DNA of 64,000 bases from Planctomycetota bacterium (GCA_016200225.1 JACQFD010000011.1:100074-164073); one strand, 5' to 3'. Positions 36,087 through 45,850 are shown, numbered from the stretch's first letter. Notes: generated from the letters alone by a model not told the origin. Numbers and translations are program-made.

Positions 36087-36899
36087 ATGGAAACGCTTCG
36101 CGCACGATCGGTCGGTGAAATCCTCGACGCCAGTCTTCGCCTCACGTTTCGGAGGTTTTGGCTCTACGTCGGAATGAGTTTCTTCGGAATTCTGCCGGCG
36201 GCAATATTTGTAGGCATCGCTGCTATTGTTGCATTTATTGTCGCAAACAGCGCCGGCTCCGGAAATGTTACGAACTCGTTCTTCACGTGGTTTGCAATCA
36301 TCGGCGGCGTCGGGGGATTAATATTATTAATTCCGCTCATGTGGTGGACGGGAGTCTGGACCGGCGCCACCTACCACGCGCTGGCGATGGAGGCGACCGG
36401 ACGCCGCGCGACGATGCGCGAATCGTTCGAAGCCGGCCGAAAACGGCCGTTTTCAATGATCATGGTCGATTTCGTGCTCGGGATCAGCGCGTGTTTTTGT
36501 TGTATTCCCATTCCGTTCTTCTGGCCGGCGCCGCCCGCCGTGGCGCTCGAAGATATCAATTGGACCGGCGCCCTCGGCCGTTCGAGCATGCTGACCGAGG
36601 GGCGCCGCTGGCAGGTATTCGGATTGTTCCTCGTCATGTTATTATTAGGAATGGTGCTCACGATGCCGCTGACGGCGCCGATCGCCATTATTGAGGTTGT
36701 ATTCGGCAGGAATGGCCTGACTCCCGGATTGCTGATATTGACGGTATTCCTGCGAATGATTCAATTCGCCGTATCTTATATCATGGGAATATTTACGAGA
36801 GCCGCCCAGACTCTTTGTTATCTCGATCTCCGCGTCCGCAAGGAAGGACTCGACGTCGAACTCGCGGCGCAGACCGCGTCGCAGGGAACCCAGTCTTAA
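36087..36899 (+). CDS. Polytopic membrane protein heading the MoxR cluster
   Basis: 270 residues, about 6 membrane helices: LYVGMSFFGILPAAIFVGIA, FAIIGGVGGLILLIPLMWW, FVLGISACFCCIPIPFFW, FGLFLVMLLLGMVLTMPLT and two more. The opening METLRARSVGEILDASLRLT is typical of membrane proteins related to the glycerophosphodiester phosphodiesterase membrane domain that begin such clusters. No catalytic motif. It overlaps the DUF4129 gene by 1 nt (TAATG). Role in the cluster unknown; possibly membrane anchoring or transport. Confidence 0.8.
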   Translation: METLRARSVGEILDASLRLTFRRFWLYVGMSFFGILPAAIFVGIAAIVAFIVANSAGSGNVTNSFFTWFAIIGGVGGLILLIPLMWWTGVWTGATYHALAMEATGRRATMRESFEAGRKRPFSMIMVDFVLGISACFCCIPIPFFWPAPPAVALEDINWTGALGRSSMLTEGRRWQVFGLFLVMLLLGMVLTMPLTAPIAIIEVVFGRNGLTPGLLILTVFLRMIQFAVSYIMGIFTRAAQTLCYLDLRVRKEGLDVELAAQTASQGTQS

Positions 36900-37555
36900 T
36901 GATCGCGCGGCTGCCGTTTCGTTTATATCAGGATGCGGGCGGCGACGCGCGGACGGTCGAACAGGCGCGCGACGCGATCCGCGCCGCGTTCGCGGAGCCG
37001 GAGTTCCAGCGTTCGTCGTGGGAGTTGTTCGTGAGCCGCTTCATGAATTGGTTAAAATCCATTTTCGGCGGCATCGACACCACGCTGGCCTCGCTCGGTC
37101 CGGCGACGCGCGTCGTCGTTATTATAATATTACTGATCGTTCTTGCATTGTTATTGACGCATATCTTCTGGACGCTTGGGAAGGCGTTTCAGGCCATCGG
37201 CCGCGGAACCGGTCGCGCGGCGGCCGAAGATTCCGAGCGCGGCGAACGAGCGGAGGATCTCGCGGCGCGCGCGCAGGCGGCCTTCGCGTCCGGCGATTAT
37301 TTATTATCGATGCGGCTTTATTTTGCCGCGAGCGTCGTCGCGCTCGGGAACCGGAAACGATTATTTATATTACCGGGCTTCACGCACGGCGAGATTCTCG
37401 AACGCGGCGGCGCGTCCGCGACCGAGCGCGAGCGTCTCGCGCCGCTCACCCGCCGTCTCGACGTCGTCTGGTTCGGGGGCGAGAATGCGCGGGCGGCCGA
37501 CGCGGAATCCTTCAAGAATGTTTATATACAGATCGCGGCGGAGCGATTGCAATGA
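36899..37555 (+). CDS. DUF4129-domain membrane protein
   Basis: 218 residues from the ATG at 36899, which overlaps the previous stop. An N-terminal soluble part (DARTVEQARDAIRAAFAEPE), one membrane helix (VVVIIILLIVLALLLTHIFW) and a C-terminal DUF4129 domain with FASGDYLLSMRLYFAASVVAL, FILPGFTHGEIL and a closing LDVVWFGGENARAADAESFK. DUF4129 is found with MoxR/DUF58 systems in Actinobacteria and Planctomycetes and is compared to transglutaminase-associated partners. The stop overlaps the next start by 4 nt (ATGA). Confidence 0.82.
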   Translation: MIARLPFRLYQDAGGDARTVEQARDAIRAAFAEPEFQRSSWELFVSRFMNWLKSIFGGIDTTLASLGPATRVVVIIILLIVLALLLTHIFWTLGKAFQAIGRGTGRAAAEDSERGERAEDLAARAQAAFASGDYLLSMRLYFAASVVALGNRKRLFILPGFTHGEILERGGASATERERLAPLTRRLDVVWFGGENARAADAESFKNVYIQIAAERLQ

Positions 37556-38766
37556 ACCGGCGGCGGATATGGATCGAAATCGCGGCCATCTCGATGATGC
37601 TGCTGGTGACGGTCGAGGCGATTTTGCGGCCGGGCGATTTCGAATCGTTGGATATGAATCACCCGCGCTCCGCCGACGAACAGGGATGCCGCGCGCTGTG
37701 GCGCGCATTGTTACAAATGCACATCGACGCGCGGATGTGGGCCCGGCCCCCCGCGGATCTCGCGGGGCGCGGAAATGTATTATTTCTTTTCCGCACGAGC
37801 GACGCCTCCGTGACCGCTCGTTCCAAACACGACGCCGCATCGGCGACCGCGCTCGCGTCGGAGGATCCCGATTATATTCGCAAATGGGTGGAGGCGGGTA
37901 ATTGTATTGTTGTCGCCGCGGGGGAGGATCTTTCCGAGCAATCATTACTAAAAAACACATTCAAGCTCGGCGAACTCGCGGCGAGCGCGCCCTCGCCGCA
38001 GTCGCGCAAGAGCCGGGTGCGCGCGGTCGATCCGAAGGACGCTTTTCTTAAGAATCTGCCCGACGGCGCGAAGATCTGGTACGACGGCAATGCCGGCCCG
38101 TTCGGCGCGGAAATTCCATATGGAAAAGGCGGCATTCTCGCCGTCGCGACGCTCGAATTGTATGAAAACGACAAAGTGCGCCCTGATTTCGAGCCGGCGG
38201 CGGAGTTTTTGGTAAAGATTTGCGAACGATTGCGGCATTTTACAAAAGCAAAGCCCGGCGCGCCGTCCGACGACGGCCGCGTCCTTTTGGATACTTATTA
38301 TTTTGGCGAACGCAACGTCGAATCCGGCTGGGCGCGCGCGTTCTCCGGTTCGGCGTTGCCGGCGACGTTGCACGTGATCGCGGCCGTATTGATATATTTA
38401 TGTTCCATCGCCTTTCGATTCGGCGCGGTGCGCGAGCCTTCGCGCCGCATCGAATCGGGCAACGTGGTCGCCGCGCGCGGCATGGGCGAATTGTATCGTC
38501 GCGGCGGCCACCCCGATCTCGCGGCGCGCGCGATCGCGGCTTCGTTCGCACAGCGCGCGCGCGAGGCGGTCGGGCTGCCGCCGACGGTGGCGATGGCCGC
38601 GCTCGCCGCGCGCGTGGCGGATGTTACAAAACGCGATCCGCGCGAGATCGAATCGCTGCTTTCGCCGGACAGTCCGTTCGTCGGACGCAGCCTCGCGACG
38701 TACGCGCGCGCCGTGCGCGAAGTCGAAGATCAGCTCGAAACCGGGGAACTCCCGCGAAACGGTTAA
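37552..38766 (+). CDS. DUF4350-like membrane protein
   Basis: 404 residues. One N-terminal helix (IAAISMMLLVTVEAIL), an extracytoplasmic domain containing RSADEQGCRALWRALLQMHI (typical opening of DUF4350 proteins), YIRKWVEAGNCIVVAAGED and GPFGAEIPYGKGGILAVATL, a second helix (ATLHVIAAVLIYLCSIAFRF) and a cytoplasmic helical tail. DUF4350 resembles a glutamine-amidotransferase-like fold and travels with MoxR and DUF58. The start at 37552 overlaps the DUF4129 gene. Next gene 44 nt downstream. Confidence 0.8.
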   Translation: MNRRRIWIEIAAISMMLLVTVEAILRPGDFESLDMNHPRSADEQGCRALWRALLQMHIDARMWARPPADLAGRGNVLFLFRTSDASVTARSKHDAASATALASEDPDYIRKWVEAGNCIVVAAGEDLSEQSLLKNTFKLGELAASAPSPQSRKSRVRAVDPKDAFLKNLPDGAKIWYDGNAGPFGAEIPYGKGGILAVATLELYENDKVRPDFEPAAEFLVKICERLRHFTKAKPGAPSDDGRVLLDTYYFGERNVESGWARAFSGSALPATLHVIAAVLIYLCSIAFRFGAVREPSRRIESGNVVAARGMGELYRRGGHPDLAARAIAASFAQRAREAVGLPPTVAMAALAARVADVTKRDPREIESLLSPDSPFVGRSLATYARAVREVEDQLETGELPRNG

Positions 38767-38810
38767 ATTATACAAATTATCAAACATTCATTATTCCATA
38801 TCGACGATTC

Positions 38811-39785
38811 ATGACTAACGATAATATTAACGAAAACACCGCCGCCGCGCAGGCATTCCGCGCGCGGGTCGCCGCGTCGGTTCGCAGAGCGGTCGTCGGT
38901 TTCGACGACGTCACGGAACTTTCGCTGCTCGCGCTGCTTTGCGGAGGCCACGCGCTGCTCGAAGGGGTTCCCGGCGTCGCGAAAACATTATTTGTAAGAT
39001 CCTTCGCGCGCGCTCTCGGCCTCGATTTCAGAAGAATACAATTCACGCCCGATTTGATGCCTTCCGACGTGACGGGAACGCTCGTATTCAATCCGCGCGA
39101 GGGAGACTTTATATTTCGGAAAGGGCCGGTGTTCGCACAATTGTTACTTTGCGACGAAATCAATCGCGCACCCGCGAAAACGCAAAGCGCGCTGCTCGAA
39201 GCGATGCAGGAGCGCAGCGTGACGACGGACGGCGTGACGCGGACGCTGCCGGAGCCATTCTTAGTATTCGCGACGCAAAATCCGATCGAGCAGGAGGGGA
39301 CCTATCCGCTGCCGGAGGCGCAACTCGACCGGTTTTTGTTTCAAATCGAGATCGGTTATCCCGAGCCCGACGTCGAGCGCGCGATTCTTATGGAACGCCA
39401 CAAATTTCAGGATCTCGACCCGGCGCGCGCGGGCGTCGAAATTGTTAGCAGTTCCGCGGAGATCATTAGTTTACAAAAAACGCTCGAAGAAGTGGTTGTC
39501 GCGGCCGATCTCGGCGATTACGTCGTGCGCCTCCTCGCGGCGACGCGCAATGACGGCGCGCTGATGCTCGGCGGCAGCCCGCGCGCGGGCGTGGCGGTCC
39601 TCCGCGCGGCAAAGGCGCGCGCAATGTTGGGCGGCCGGATGTTCGCGACGCCGGACGATGTTAAGAAAGTCTGGCTGCCCGCGCTCCGCCATCGTGTGCT
39701 GCTCGATCCGCGCGCCGAAGTCGAAGGCACGAAAACCGACGCGGTCTTGAATTCGATCGCCGACCGCGTCGCGGCGCCTCGATAA
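38811..39785 (+). CDS. MoxR-family AAA+ ATPase
   Basis: 324 residues. Walker A GVPGVAKT (52-59), Walker B LLLCDEINRAPAKTQSALLE, sensor 1 FLVFATQNPIEQEGTYPLPE and sensor 2 GSPRAGVAVLRAAKA, all typical of MoxR chaperone-like ATPases. These help insert metals or assemble complexes with VWA or DUF58 partners; the DUF58 gene follows 36 nt downstream. The AT-rich leader has no Shine-Dalgarno sequence. Well conserved from end to end. Confidence 0.95.
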   Translation: MTNDNINENTAAAQAFRARVAASVRRAVVGFDDVTELSLLALLCGGHALLEGVPGVAKTLFVRSFARALGLDFRRIQFTPDLMPSDVTGTLVFNPREGDFIFRKGPVFAQLLLCDEINRAPAKTQSALLEAMQERSVTTDGVTRTLPEPFLVFATQNPIEQEGTYPLPEAQLDRFLFQIEIGYPEPDVERAILMERHKFQDLDPARAGVEIVSSSAEIISLQKTLEEVVVAADLGDYVVRLLAATRNDGALMLGGSPRAGVAVLRAAKARAMLGGRMFATPDDVKKVWLPALRHRVLLDPRAEVEGTKTDAVLNSIADRVAAPR

Positions 39786-39821
39786 ATTAATTTACAAAAC
39801 GTTTTATTTAATATTCGACCG

Positions 39822-41147
39822 ATGCTCCTTCCGACAAGCCGACTCGCCGCCGCCGCGGGCGCCGTCGCGCTCGTTTCGGCCGCGGCCGTCGCCATCGGAC
39901 CGTTGCGGCCGATCGTTTATGTTCTGGACATCTTGTTAATATTAGCGTGCGCTTTCGACGCGTGGTCCTGTCCGCGGCGAGGCGGCGTCGAGGCGATCCG
40001 ACGGTTTCCGCGGCGAGTCCCGCGCGGCGCGCCTGTTCATTTACAATATGAAATTCGCGGTATTGATAATAGAACATTCGACGGGCGCGCGGATTCGATG
40101 GAAATACGCGACGAAACGCCCGAGTCGGTCCTGGTCTTGCGCGAACCCGCTCCGCGGCCGGGCGAAAACGGCGCCGGATATTTATACGAATCCGAAGTCG
40201 TGCCGCGCCAGCGCGGTAAATTTATATTTCCGGCGTTGCATATCCGCTGCCGTTCGCCGTTGCGATTGTTTATGAATCAATTCCGCAAGCCGCTCGAGAC
40301 CGCGCTCGAGGTCGACCCGCCCGTCGCGGGGCTCGCGGAGGGGCTGCGGCGCGTGCGCGAAATGCGCCGCGAGGCCGGGCGCGCGAGCGTGCGCGTTCGC
40401 GGTCGCGCGTCGGCATTCGAACAATTGCGAGACCACGTCGACGGCGACGAATTTCGAACGATCGATTGGAAAGCGACGGCGCGCCGCGGACATTTAACAG
40501 TTCGCGAGTATCGTACCGAGCGCAATCGCGACGTGACGATTTGTATCGATTTCGGGCGGCGCATGGCCGGGCGATTTCGCGGCGAAAGCAAATGCGACGC
40601 GGCGCTCGACGCGGGCCTTTCGCTGGCGCGCGCCGCGCTCGCGGCCGGCGACCGCGTCGGAATGATAGCATTCGCCCACGAGCCGATTCTTGAAATCGCA
40701 TCGCGGCGCGGCGACGCGCACTTCCAACAAATATTCGAACAGTCGAGGCATCTATCCGAAATCGCGCGCGAAAGTAATTTATTGGCTTTGATGCGTTATC
40801 TCCGCGCGCGGCGCCGCAAGCGCGGGTTTTTGTTAATTATTAGCGATCTTCCGGACCCGATTTCGGCGCGGCGCATTCTTCCCGCGCTCGCGGGCGCCGC
40901 GCGAACGCATTCAATGTTATTTGTAGCGGTTGACGACGCGGAACGCCGCGCCATGGAGGAGGCGGACGTGCGCTCGACCGAGGATGTGTATCCGCTCGCG
41001 GGCGCGCGCGCGCTGCGCGCCGAACGTTTACAAAGTATCGCCGAGTTTCGCCGCCACGGCATCCGCGCCGCCGATCTGACGCCGTCGGAAATTACAGGTC
41101 CCGTGCTCGATGCTTACTTTTCGGCGGCGCGCGGGGAGGAATTTTAA
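39822..41147 (+). CDS. DUF58 protein, MoxR partner
   Basis: 441 residues. Two N-terminal membrane helices (LAAAAGAVALVSAAAVAIG, IVYVLDILLILACAF), a beta-rich segment (RRVPRGAPVHLQYEIRG; VPRQRGKFIFPALHIRCRSP), and the DUF58 core with LRDHVDGDEFRTIDWKATAR, VTICIDFGRRMAGR and a VWA-like remainder (LLIISDLPDP). Usual length for the family. The gene product likely works with the MoxR ATPase upstream. Its last 4 nt overlap the end of the convergent SpoIIM-type gene. Confidence 0.93.
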   Translation: MLLPTSRLAAAAGAVALVSAAAVAIGPLRPIVYVLDILLILACAFDAWSCPRRGGVEAIRRFPRRVPRGAPVHLQYEIRGIDNRTFDGRADSMEIRDETPESVLVLREPAPRPGENGAGYLYESEVVPRQRGKFIFPALHIRCRSPLRLFMNQFRKPLETALEVDPPVAGLAEGLRRVREMRREAGRASVRVRGRASAFEQLRDHVDGDEFRTIDWKATARRGHLTVREYRTERNRDVTICIDFGRRMAGRFRGESKCDAALDAGLSLARAALAAGDRVGMIAFAHEPILEIASRRGDAHFQQIFEQSRHLSEIARESNLLALMRYLRARRRKRGFLLIISDLPDPISARRILPALAGAARTHSMLFVAVDDAERRAMEEADVRSTEDVYPLAGARALRAERLQSIAEFRRHGIRAADLTPSEITGPVLDAYFSAARGEEF

Positions 41148-42115
41148 TTATTTTGCGCGGCGGGCGCGTTGCGTCCGGCTAACAATAAGAAACTATAATA
41201 TAATATTCCCGTTCCGAGCGCCACGGTGGTTCGTACAAAAGGTCCGGCGAACGGCGTGACGAACGCCTCGATCAACGCCGTGAATGCGAGCGTCACGGCG
41301 ACGCCGAATGCTATAATTCCGGCGTCGGCGCCCGCTTGCGCGATCGCCGTGCGGCGCGGCAGCAATCCCGGCGCGACCACGGCGAGGCCGACGCGCATGC
41401 CCGCCGCGCCGGCGAGCGCGATGGCCGTCAGTTCGAGAGTGCCGTGGCACATCAATAAATTATACAAATCAAACGTGCGCCCGTGGACGAACGCGAGGCC
41501 GAAGAGCGTGCCCAGCATCAGGCCGTTGGAGGCGAGAATGTATAGAGTTGGAAGAATCAGCACTCCCGTGACGAAACACAACAACGCGACGCGAATATTG
41601 TTACTTGCGATATGGTATCCGACGGCCGCCGCGGCGTTTTCATTAAATATAAAATTCCCGCGGAATTCGCCGGGCGCGCTGAGCATTCGTTCCTGATGTT
41701 CGATCTCCCGGGTGTCGAAGAACGAATACGCGGTTTTGGGAGCGATCGCCACCGCCGCGAACGAAGCGAAGAAGGCCCCTAGCAAAAAGAAAAACGCGAT
41801 CGCGCACGGAACGCGGTTCGCGCGCACGCGGCGCGGGAATTCGTAAATTAACAATTCGAGAATCCGGCGCGGCCGCGGGCCGGATTTAACATAAATCGCC
41901 GCGTGCCCGCGCGCGACGGCCGCGTTGAGCCGCCGAATCAGCGCGGGGTCGTCGCCGGCGTCGCGCACGCGCGCGAGCGCCATTGTTGCGAATCGATAGA
42001 GCGCGACAAAATCCGCGATGTCCCCGGCGCGCAGGTTCGCCGCGCCGCCCGACGCCTTCGCGAGCTTCTCCTCGAAGCGCGCGATGTGGACCATCTCATC
42101 GGGTGGAAGCGGCAT
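41144..42115 (-). CDS. Stage II sporulation protein M-like membrane protein
   Basis: 323 residues. A soluble N-terminal helical part (FEEKLAKASGGAANLRAGDI) is followed by about six membrane segments with RVPCAIAFFFLLGAFFASFA, NNIRVALLCFVTGVLILPTL, LASNGLMLGTLFGLAF and LMCHGTLELTAIALAGAAGM, the last with the HGxxEL-like motif of SpoIIM-family proteins. In non-sporulating bacteria this family belongs to MoxR/DUF58/RDD clusters. Here it is read opposite to its partners: it converges with DUF58 (4-nt overlap) and diverges from the RDD gene. Confidence 0.88.
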   Translation of the reverse strand: MPLPPDEMVHIARFEEKLAKASGGAANLRAGDIADFVALYRFATMALARVRDAGDDPALIRRLNAAVARGHAAIYVKSGPRPRRILELLIYEFPRRVRANRVPCAIAFFFLLGAFFASFAAVAIAPKTAYSFFDTREIEHQERMLSAPGEFRGNFIFNENAAAAVGYHIASNNIRVALLCFVTGVLILPTLYILASNGLMLGTLFGLAFVHGRTFDLYNLLMCHGTLELTAIALAGAAGMRVGLAVVAPGLLPRRTAIAQAGADAGIIAFGVAVTLAFTALIEAFVTPFAGPFVRTTVALGTGILYYSFLLLAGRNAPAAQNN

Positions 42116-42184
42116 GGGTTGGAGATTCGCAGCGCGATTTTCGCGTTTGTTATCATAACCTAACCGGCCGAAAAAATACGATCC

Positions 42185-42940
42185 GTGGACACCGACTCTA
42201 AATTACTCGTCGAAACGCCCGAGGCGGTGACGATCGAGCGCGACCTCGCGGGACTCGCGTCGCGCGTGGCCGCGCTGTCGATCGATTTGATGATTTTCGG
42301 GTCGGCCGCGTTCGGCCTCGCGTTCGTCCTGAGCAAACTGCCGGACGGATGGGATTTTATAATATTAGAATCCGGAATATTGTTAATTCTAGCGCTCGGA
42401 TATTTTGTATTCCTTCCGTCGATGGCCGGCGCGACGCCGGGAAAAAAACTTCTCGGTCTGCGCGTCGTTTTCGACGACGGCCGCCCCGCGAATGCGCTCG
42501 CGCATTTTTTGAGATTCTTAATATTGCCGATCGAGCTCTCGCTTCCGGTGCCCGCGTTTCCGGTCGGCATCGTGGCCATATTGTTATCGAAGGACGGCAA
42601 GCGCATCGGCGATTATCTGGCGGGCACGGTCGTCGCGCGCGACCGCGATCACGGCGCCGACGCGGCGGATCCGTTTCCGGAGTTAACTTATCATTCGCTC
42701 ATGATCCGAACGGTCGAGCTGCCGGCGCAGCGCGTGCGCGAACTCACGGGGGCGGATTTGGTTAATTTGAGAGACTACCTCTCGCGCGCGCGTTCGCTCA
42801 CGCCCGATGCGCGCGCACGCATCGGCGACGCGCTCTGCGAAAATCTGCGCGCGCGGCTTGAGATCGGTATTATTCAGAATCGCGACGCGTTCCTGAAGGA
42901 AGTTTATCTTTGTCTGCGCGACGAGCGGTCGAAACTTTAA
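42185..42940 (+). CDS. RDD-family membrane protein
   Basis: 251 residues from a GTG. The RDD domain has DLAGLASRVAALSIDLMIFG (Arg and Asp of the name), two more helices (FIILESGILLILALGYFVF and the region LRFLILPIELSLPVPAFPVG) and MAGATPGKKLLGLRVV (second Asp region altered). A cytosolic helical tail of about 90 residues follows. RDD proteins are regular members of MoxR clusters; some act as ion transporters. Overlaps the next gene by 1 nt (TAATG), which ties that membrane glycosyltransferase to the same transcript. Confidence 0.9.
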   Translation: MDTDSKLLVETPEAVTIERDLAGLASRVAALSIDLMIFGSAAFGLAFVLSKLPDGWDFIILESGILLILALGYFVFLPSMAGATPGKKLLGLRVVFDDGRPANALAHFLRFLILPIELSLPVPAFPVGIVAILLSKDGKRIGDYLAGTVVARDRDHGADAADPFPELTYHSLMIRTVELPAQRVRELTGADLVNLRDYLSRARSLTPDARARIGDALCENLRARLEIGIIQNRDAFLKEVYLCLRDERSKL

Positions 42941-44889
42941 TGATGAAGGATCGCGCCGTCCTTTTGCTCATTCTTGCGGGGGCGGTTGTCGCCGCGTGCC
43001 TGCGCGAGCCGTTCGCGGTGAACGCGGCGGCGTGGGCGGGGATTCTTTATGTTGCCTCGGCGCGGTGCCGCGGCGGCGCCGGCGCCGATCTGCCGCTGCC
43101 GCGGCGCAATCGTTTCGAATATCTCGTGCCCGCGGCCGCCGCCGCGCTCGTCGCGGTTCCAACATTAATATTACCTTTCTTGTCCGACGACTACGCGCTG
43201 CTCTCCGGCCGCGGCGCGCTTCCCGATTTGTGGTCGGCCATTCAGCCCGACGGCGATTTGATGTTTTACCGGCCCGTCGGGTGGGCGCTATGGTGGGTTT
43301 TCGGTAAATATGATATTTCGGCGCCGCCGGTGCGCGCGCTCGCGGTCGCGGTTTTCGCGGCGGGGGCGGCGCTCGCGGCGCCCGCGCTGCGGCGGCTGGG
43401 ATTCCGCAGGGGAACGGCGGTTTGGGCGGCGACATTGTTTGCATTGCACCCGTTCGCGCTGGAAACGGTCGCATGGCCGGCGAATTTGTATTCATTGTTA
43501 TCGTTTACATTCGCGGCGGCCGCGCTGGCGGCCATGCCGTCGCGCCGCATGGGAGTTGGACGCGCGTCGATTTGTGCAATATTTACATTTCTCGCTTGTT
43601 TCTCGAAAGAGGACGCCTTTTTGTGGCTTCCGGCGGCGGCGCTGGCGGGGCTGAGCCGATTTCAATTTTCGCGCGCGGGCCGGGCGCTGAAACTCGCGTG
43701 GCCGGTCCTCGTTTCTGTAATATTAGCGTTCGCGATTCGCTGGTGGGCGCTCGGCGGAATCGGCGGTTATAAGGAACCGGGCACCGGCGCGCCGTGGCCG
43801 CTCTGGCGATACGAACGCGGATTCGAACAAATGTTACGATTCGAATTTCCGTCGTATTATTTGGTTCCCGCGCGCGTCGGCAACGCGGAAGCGCGGCATC
43901 CGATGCTGCTTTCGCTGATGGGCATCGGGCTGCCGGCGCTTTTCGCTTTTGTAACTATAACAAAAAACGCGCGGCGCGCGTTCGGGGCATTGTTCATATG
44001 CGGCATTGCGATGGCGCTGCCGGTGTGCGCGATGCTTCCCGCCGGCTCGGATCTCGCCGGCGCGCGACTGTTATATCCTTTTTCGTTTATCTTGTGCGCG
44101 GTCGCGACGACGGCGATCGCGTCGTCGTGGCTGCCGCGGATGTCGAGGATTATTATTTATATCGCGCTCGCCGCGTCGATGGTCGTCATCGGAATGCGCA
44201 ATTTCCGGACGTGGGAAAAAGCCGGGACGCGCATGGTCGAGGGAACACAACTGATGTCCGACGCGCTCGCGCAGTCGTCGGCGCCGGGAATTCTTCGCGT
44301 GACGTTTCTCGGAATGCCCGATTCGATAAACGGCGTCGTCTGTTTCCGAAACGCGATCGCGCCGATCGGCCGAATGTTAAAAAAGGACGCCGCGTTGATC
44401 GTTCACGATCCCGGCTCCGATCTGGGGCGGATGAGCCATGTTTATTATGCGGACTTTAATAAGCAATCCATGCGAATGCTCCCGGACGCCGCCGAATCGA
44501 AGAATCTCGCGGCGGGGGAATCGTTAAAATATCAATTCGACGGCATCGGACTCGACAGGGCCGCCGTTCGCGCATTGAGCCTCGTCGAATTGCCGTCGTC
44601 CGACGGTTGGGCGCTGCGTTCGCGATACTACGGATCCGGATTGTTAATTCCGGGAATCCGCACGGAGCCGAATACTAAAATACAATTGACGATCGAAACC
44701 GCCTACGCGAGCGGGGACGCTCCCGCGATTATTGTCACGCGTCGCGCGGGTCCGTCGCTCGATCGCGCATCGTATCGTCCGGGCGATTGGATGCCCGTCG
44801 GCGAAGGGGCGCTCTGCGCGCTCGAACTTCGCCTGCCGCCGGGATCGGAGATTCATATCAAATCGCTCTCGATCGCGCGGGAAAAGTAA
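42940..44889 (+). CDS. Large polytopic membrane protein, GT-C-like
   Basis: 649 residues, about 12 membrane helices in the first 430, then a soluble C-terminal domain. FLSDDYALLSGRGALPDLWS and FYRPVGWALWWVFGKYD near the first extracytoplasmic loop resemble the Asp-containing loop of GT-C glycosyltransferases, and LFALHPFALETVAWPAN resembles TMTC/O-mannosyltransferase-like proteins. The C-terminal region is beta-rich. I infer a lipid-linked sugar transferase. The frame upstream of 42940 continues, but the TAATG junction with RDD makes 42940 the natural start. First gene of the envelope-glycan region. Confidence 0.72.
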   Translation: MMKDRAVLLLILAGAVVAACLREPFAVNAAAWAGILYVASARCRGGAGADLPLPRRNRFEYLVPAAAAALVAVPTLILPFLSDDYALLSGRGALPDLWSAIQPDGDLMFYRPVGWALWWVFGKYDISAPPVRALAVAVFAAGAALAAPALRRLGFRRGTAVWAATLFALHPFALETVAWPANLYSLLSFTFAAAALAAMPSRRMGVGRASICAIFTFLACFSKEDAFLWLPAAALAGLSRFQFSRAGRALKLAWPVLVSVILAFAIRWWALGGIGGYKEPGTGAPWPLWRYERGFEQMLRFEFPSYYLVPARVGNAEARHPMLLSLMGIGLPALFAFVTITKNARRAFGALFICGIAMALPVCAMLPAGSDLAGARLLYPFSFILCAVATTAIASSWLPRMSRIIIYIALAASMVVIGMRNFRTWEKAGTRMVEGTQLMSDALAQSSAPGILRVTFLGMPDSINGVVCFRNAIAPIGRMLKKDAALIVHDPGSDLGRMSHVYYADFNKQSMRMLPDAAESKNLAAGESLKYQFDGIGLDRAAVRALSLVELPSSDGWALRSRYYGSGLLIPGIRTEPNTKIQLTIETAYASGDAPAIIVTRRAGPSLDRASYRPGDWMPVGEGALCALELRLPPGSEIHIKSLSIAREK

Positions 44890-44896
44890 TTTAATA

Positions 44897-45832
44897 TTAC
44901 GGCTCGTCCTTCTTGCGGCGCGATTCGAAATACTCATCGAGGCTGCCTCTGAACGATTCGAGATCTTTATTGATCGCGCGCGGATCCTCCTCGGGCTGCG
45001 GCTGCGCTTGGGACTGTGCCTGCCGCGCTTTTTGATATTGTTCCTCCGTCGCGCGCGGATCGCGCGCCGCGCCGCCGAACATTTTTGTAAACATCGCCTG
45101 CAGCGGATGGATGCCGTAGCGCATGCGGACGTTCGCGAGTTCGGCGCCGCCCTGAAACCAAAGGAACGCGCCGAGAACGATGATCATCAGCGGCGAATTT
45201 AAATAATAAAACGCCGCGACGCAGCCGATGACGATGATCCAGCGGCCGATGCGCACGGCGATTTCGGTCGCGCGCAAGTACCCGAATCTGTTAATAAACA
45301 ATGAGCGCGCGGCGCGGCCGCCGTCGAGCGGAAAAGCCGGCAGAAGATTGGTAATGCCGAGAATGGCGTTGATGAAGGCGATGCGGTCGAGAATCGAGTC
45401 GTCGTGTCCAAACGTCGGATCCCAGTCGGGCGGCTTCTTGGGAATATAGTGTTCGGTGAACGGAATCTTCAAGTAGGCGCCGAGCGCGAGCGCGCCAAAT
45501 GATAATATTAAATTAACCGCCGGGCCCGCGATCGCTACGAAAAATTCGGCGCGCGCGCGCTCCGGCAGATGCGTCATGCGCGTGAATCCGCCGAGCGGCC
45601 ATAATACAATATCGACGACGCGCGCGCCGAATCTCCGCGCGACGACGGCGTGCCCGAGTTCGTGCAAAACGACGGAACCGAATAATACAATAAACTCGAG
45701 AAACGGCCCCGATTGAAAGTGGCCGCCGATGAACGCCTTCGGCAAGACGAGAAGGATTAGATATATTAAAAAATAACCGTGCAGCCGGATCGGAATGCCG
45801 GCGATGCTGGCGATTTTGAGGGAGAAGTTCAC
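44897..45832 (-). CDS. M50-family membrane metalloprotease (site-2 protease-like)
   Basis: 311 residues. The zinc motif HELGH sits in a membrane helix (FGSVVLHELGHAVVARRFG) and the third ligand Asp lies in NLLPAFPLDGGRAARSL. About 5-6 membrane segments. The C-terminal tail is soluble, with a Gln/Ala-rich stretch (KARQAQSQAQPQPEEDP). This is the Rip1/SpoIVFB-like branch without CBS domains. It would cleave membrane-anchored proteins, for example an anti-sigma factor, but no candidate substrate is adjacent. It is the distal gene of a three-gene minus-strand group (47816, 45851, 44897). Confidence 0.9.
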   Translation of the reverse strand: MNFSLKIASIAGIPIRLHGYFLIYLILLVLPKAFIGGHFQSGPFLEFIVLFGSVVLHELGHAVVARRFGARVVDIVLWPLGGFTRMTHLPERARAEFFVAIAGPAVNLILSFGALALGAYLKIPFTEHYIPKKPPDWDPTFGHDDSILDRIAFINAILGITNLLPAFPLDGGRAARSLFINRFGYLRATEIAVRIGRWIIVIGCVAAFYYLNSPLMIIVLGAFLWFQGGAELANVRMRYGIHPLQAMFTKMFGGAARDPRATEEQYQKARQAQSQAQPQPEEDPRAINKDLESFRGSLDEYFESRRKKDEP

Positions 45833-45850
45833 GCGGCGCGCCTGTGGAAG

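Noticed and set aside
43794..44459. Open frame of about 220 codons inside the gene at 42940
   Set aside because: Arg/Ala-rich shadow of the membrane-protein frame.
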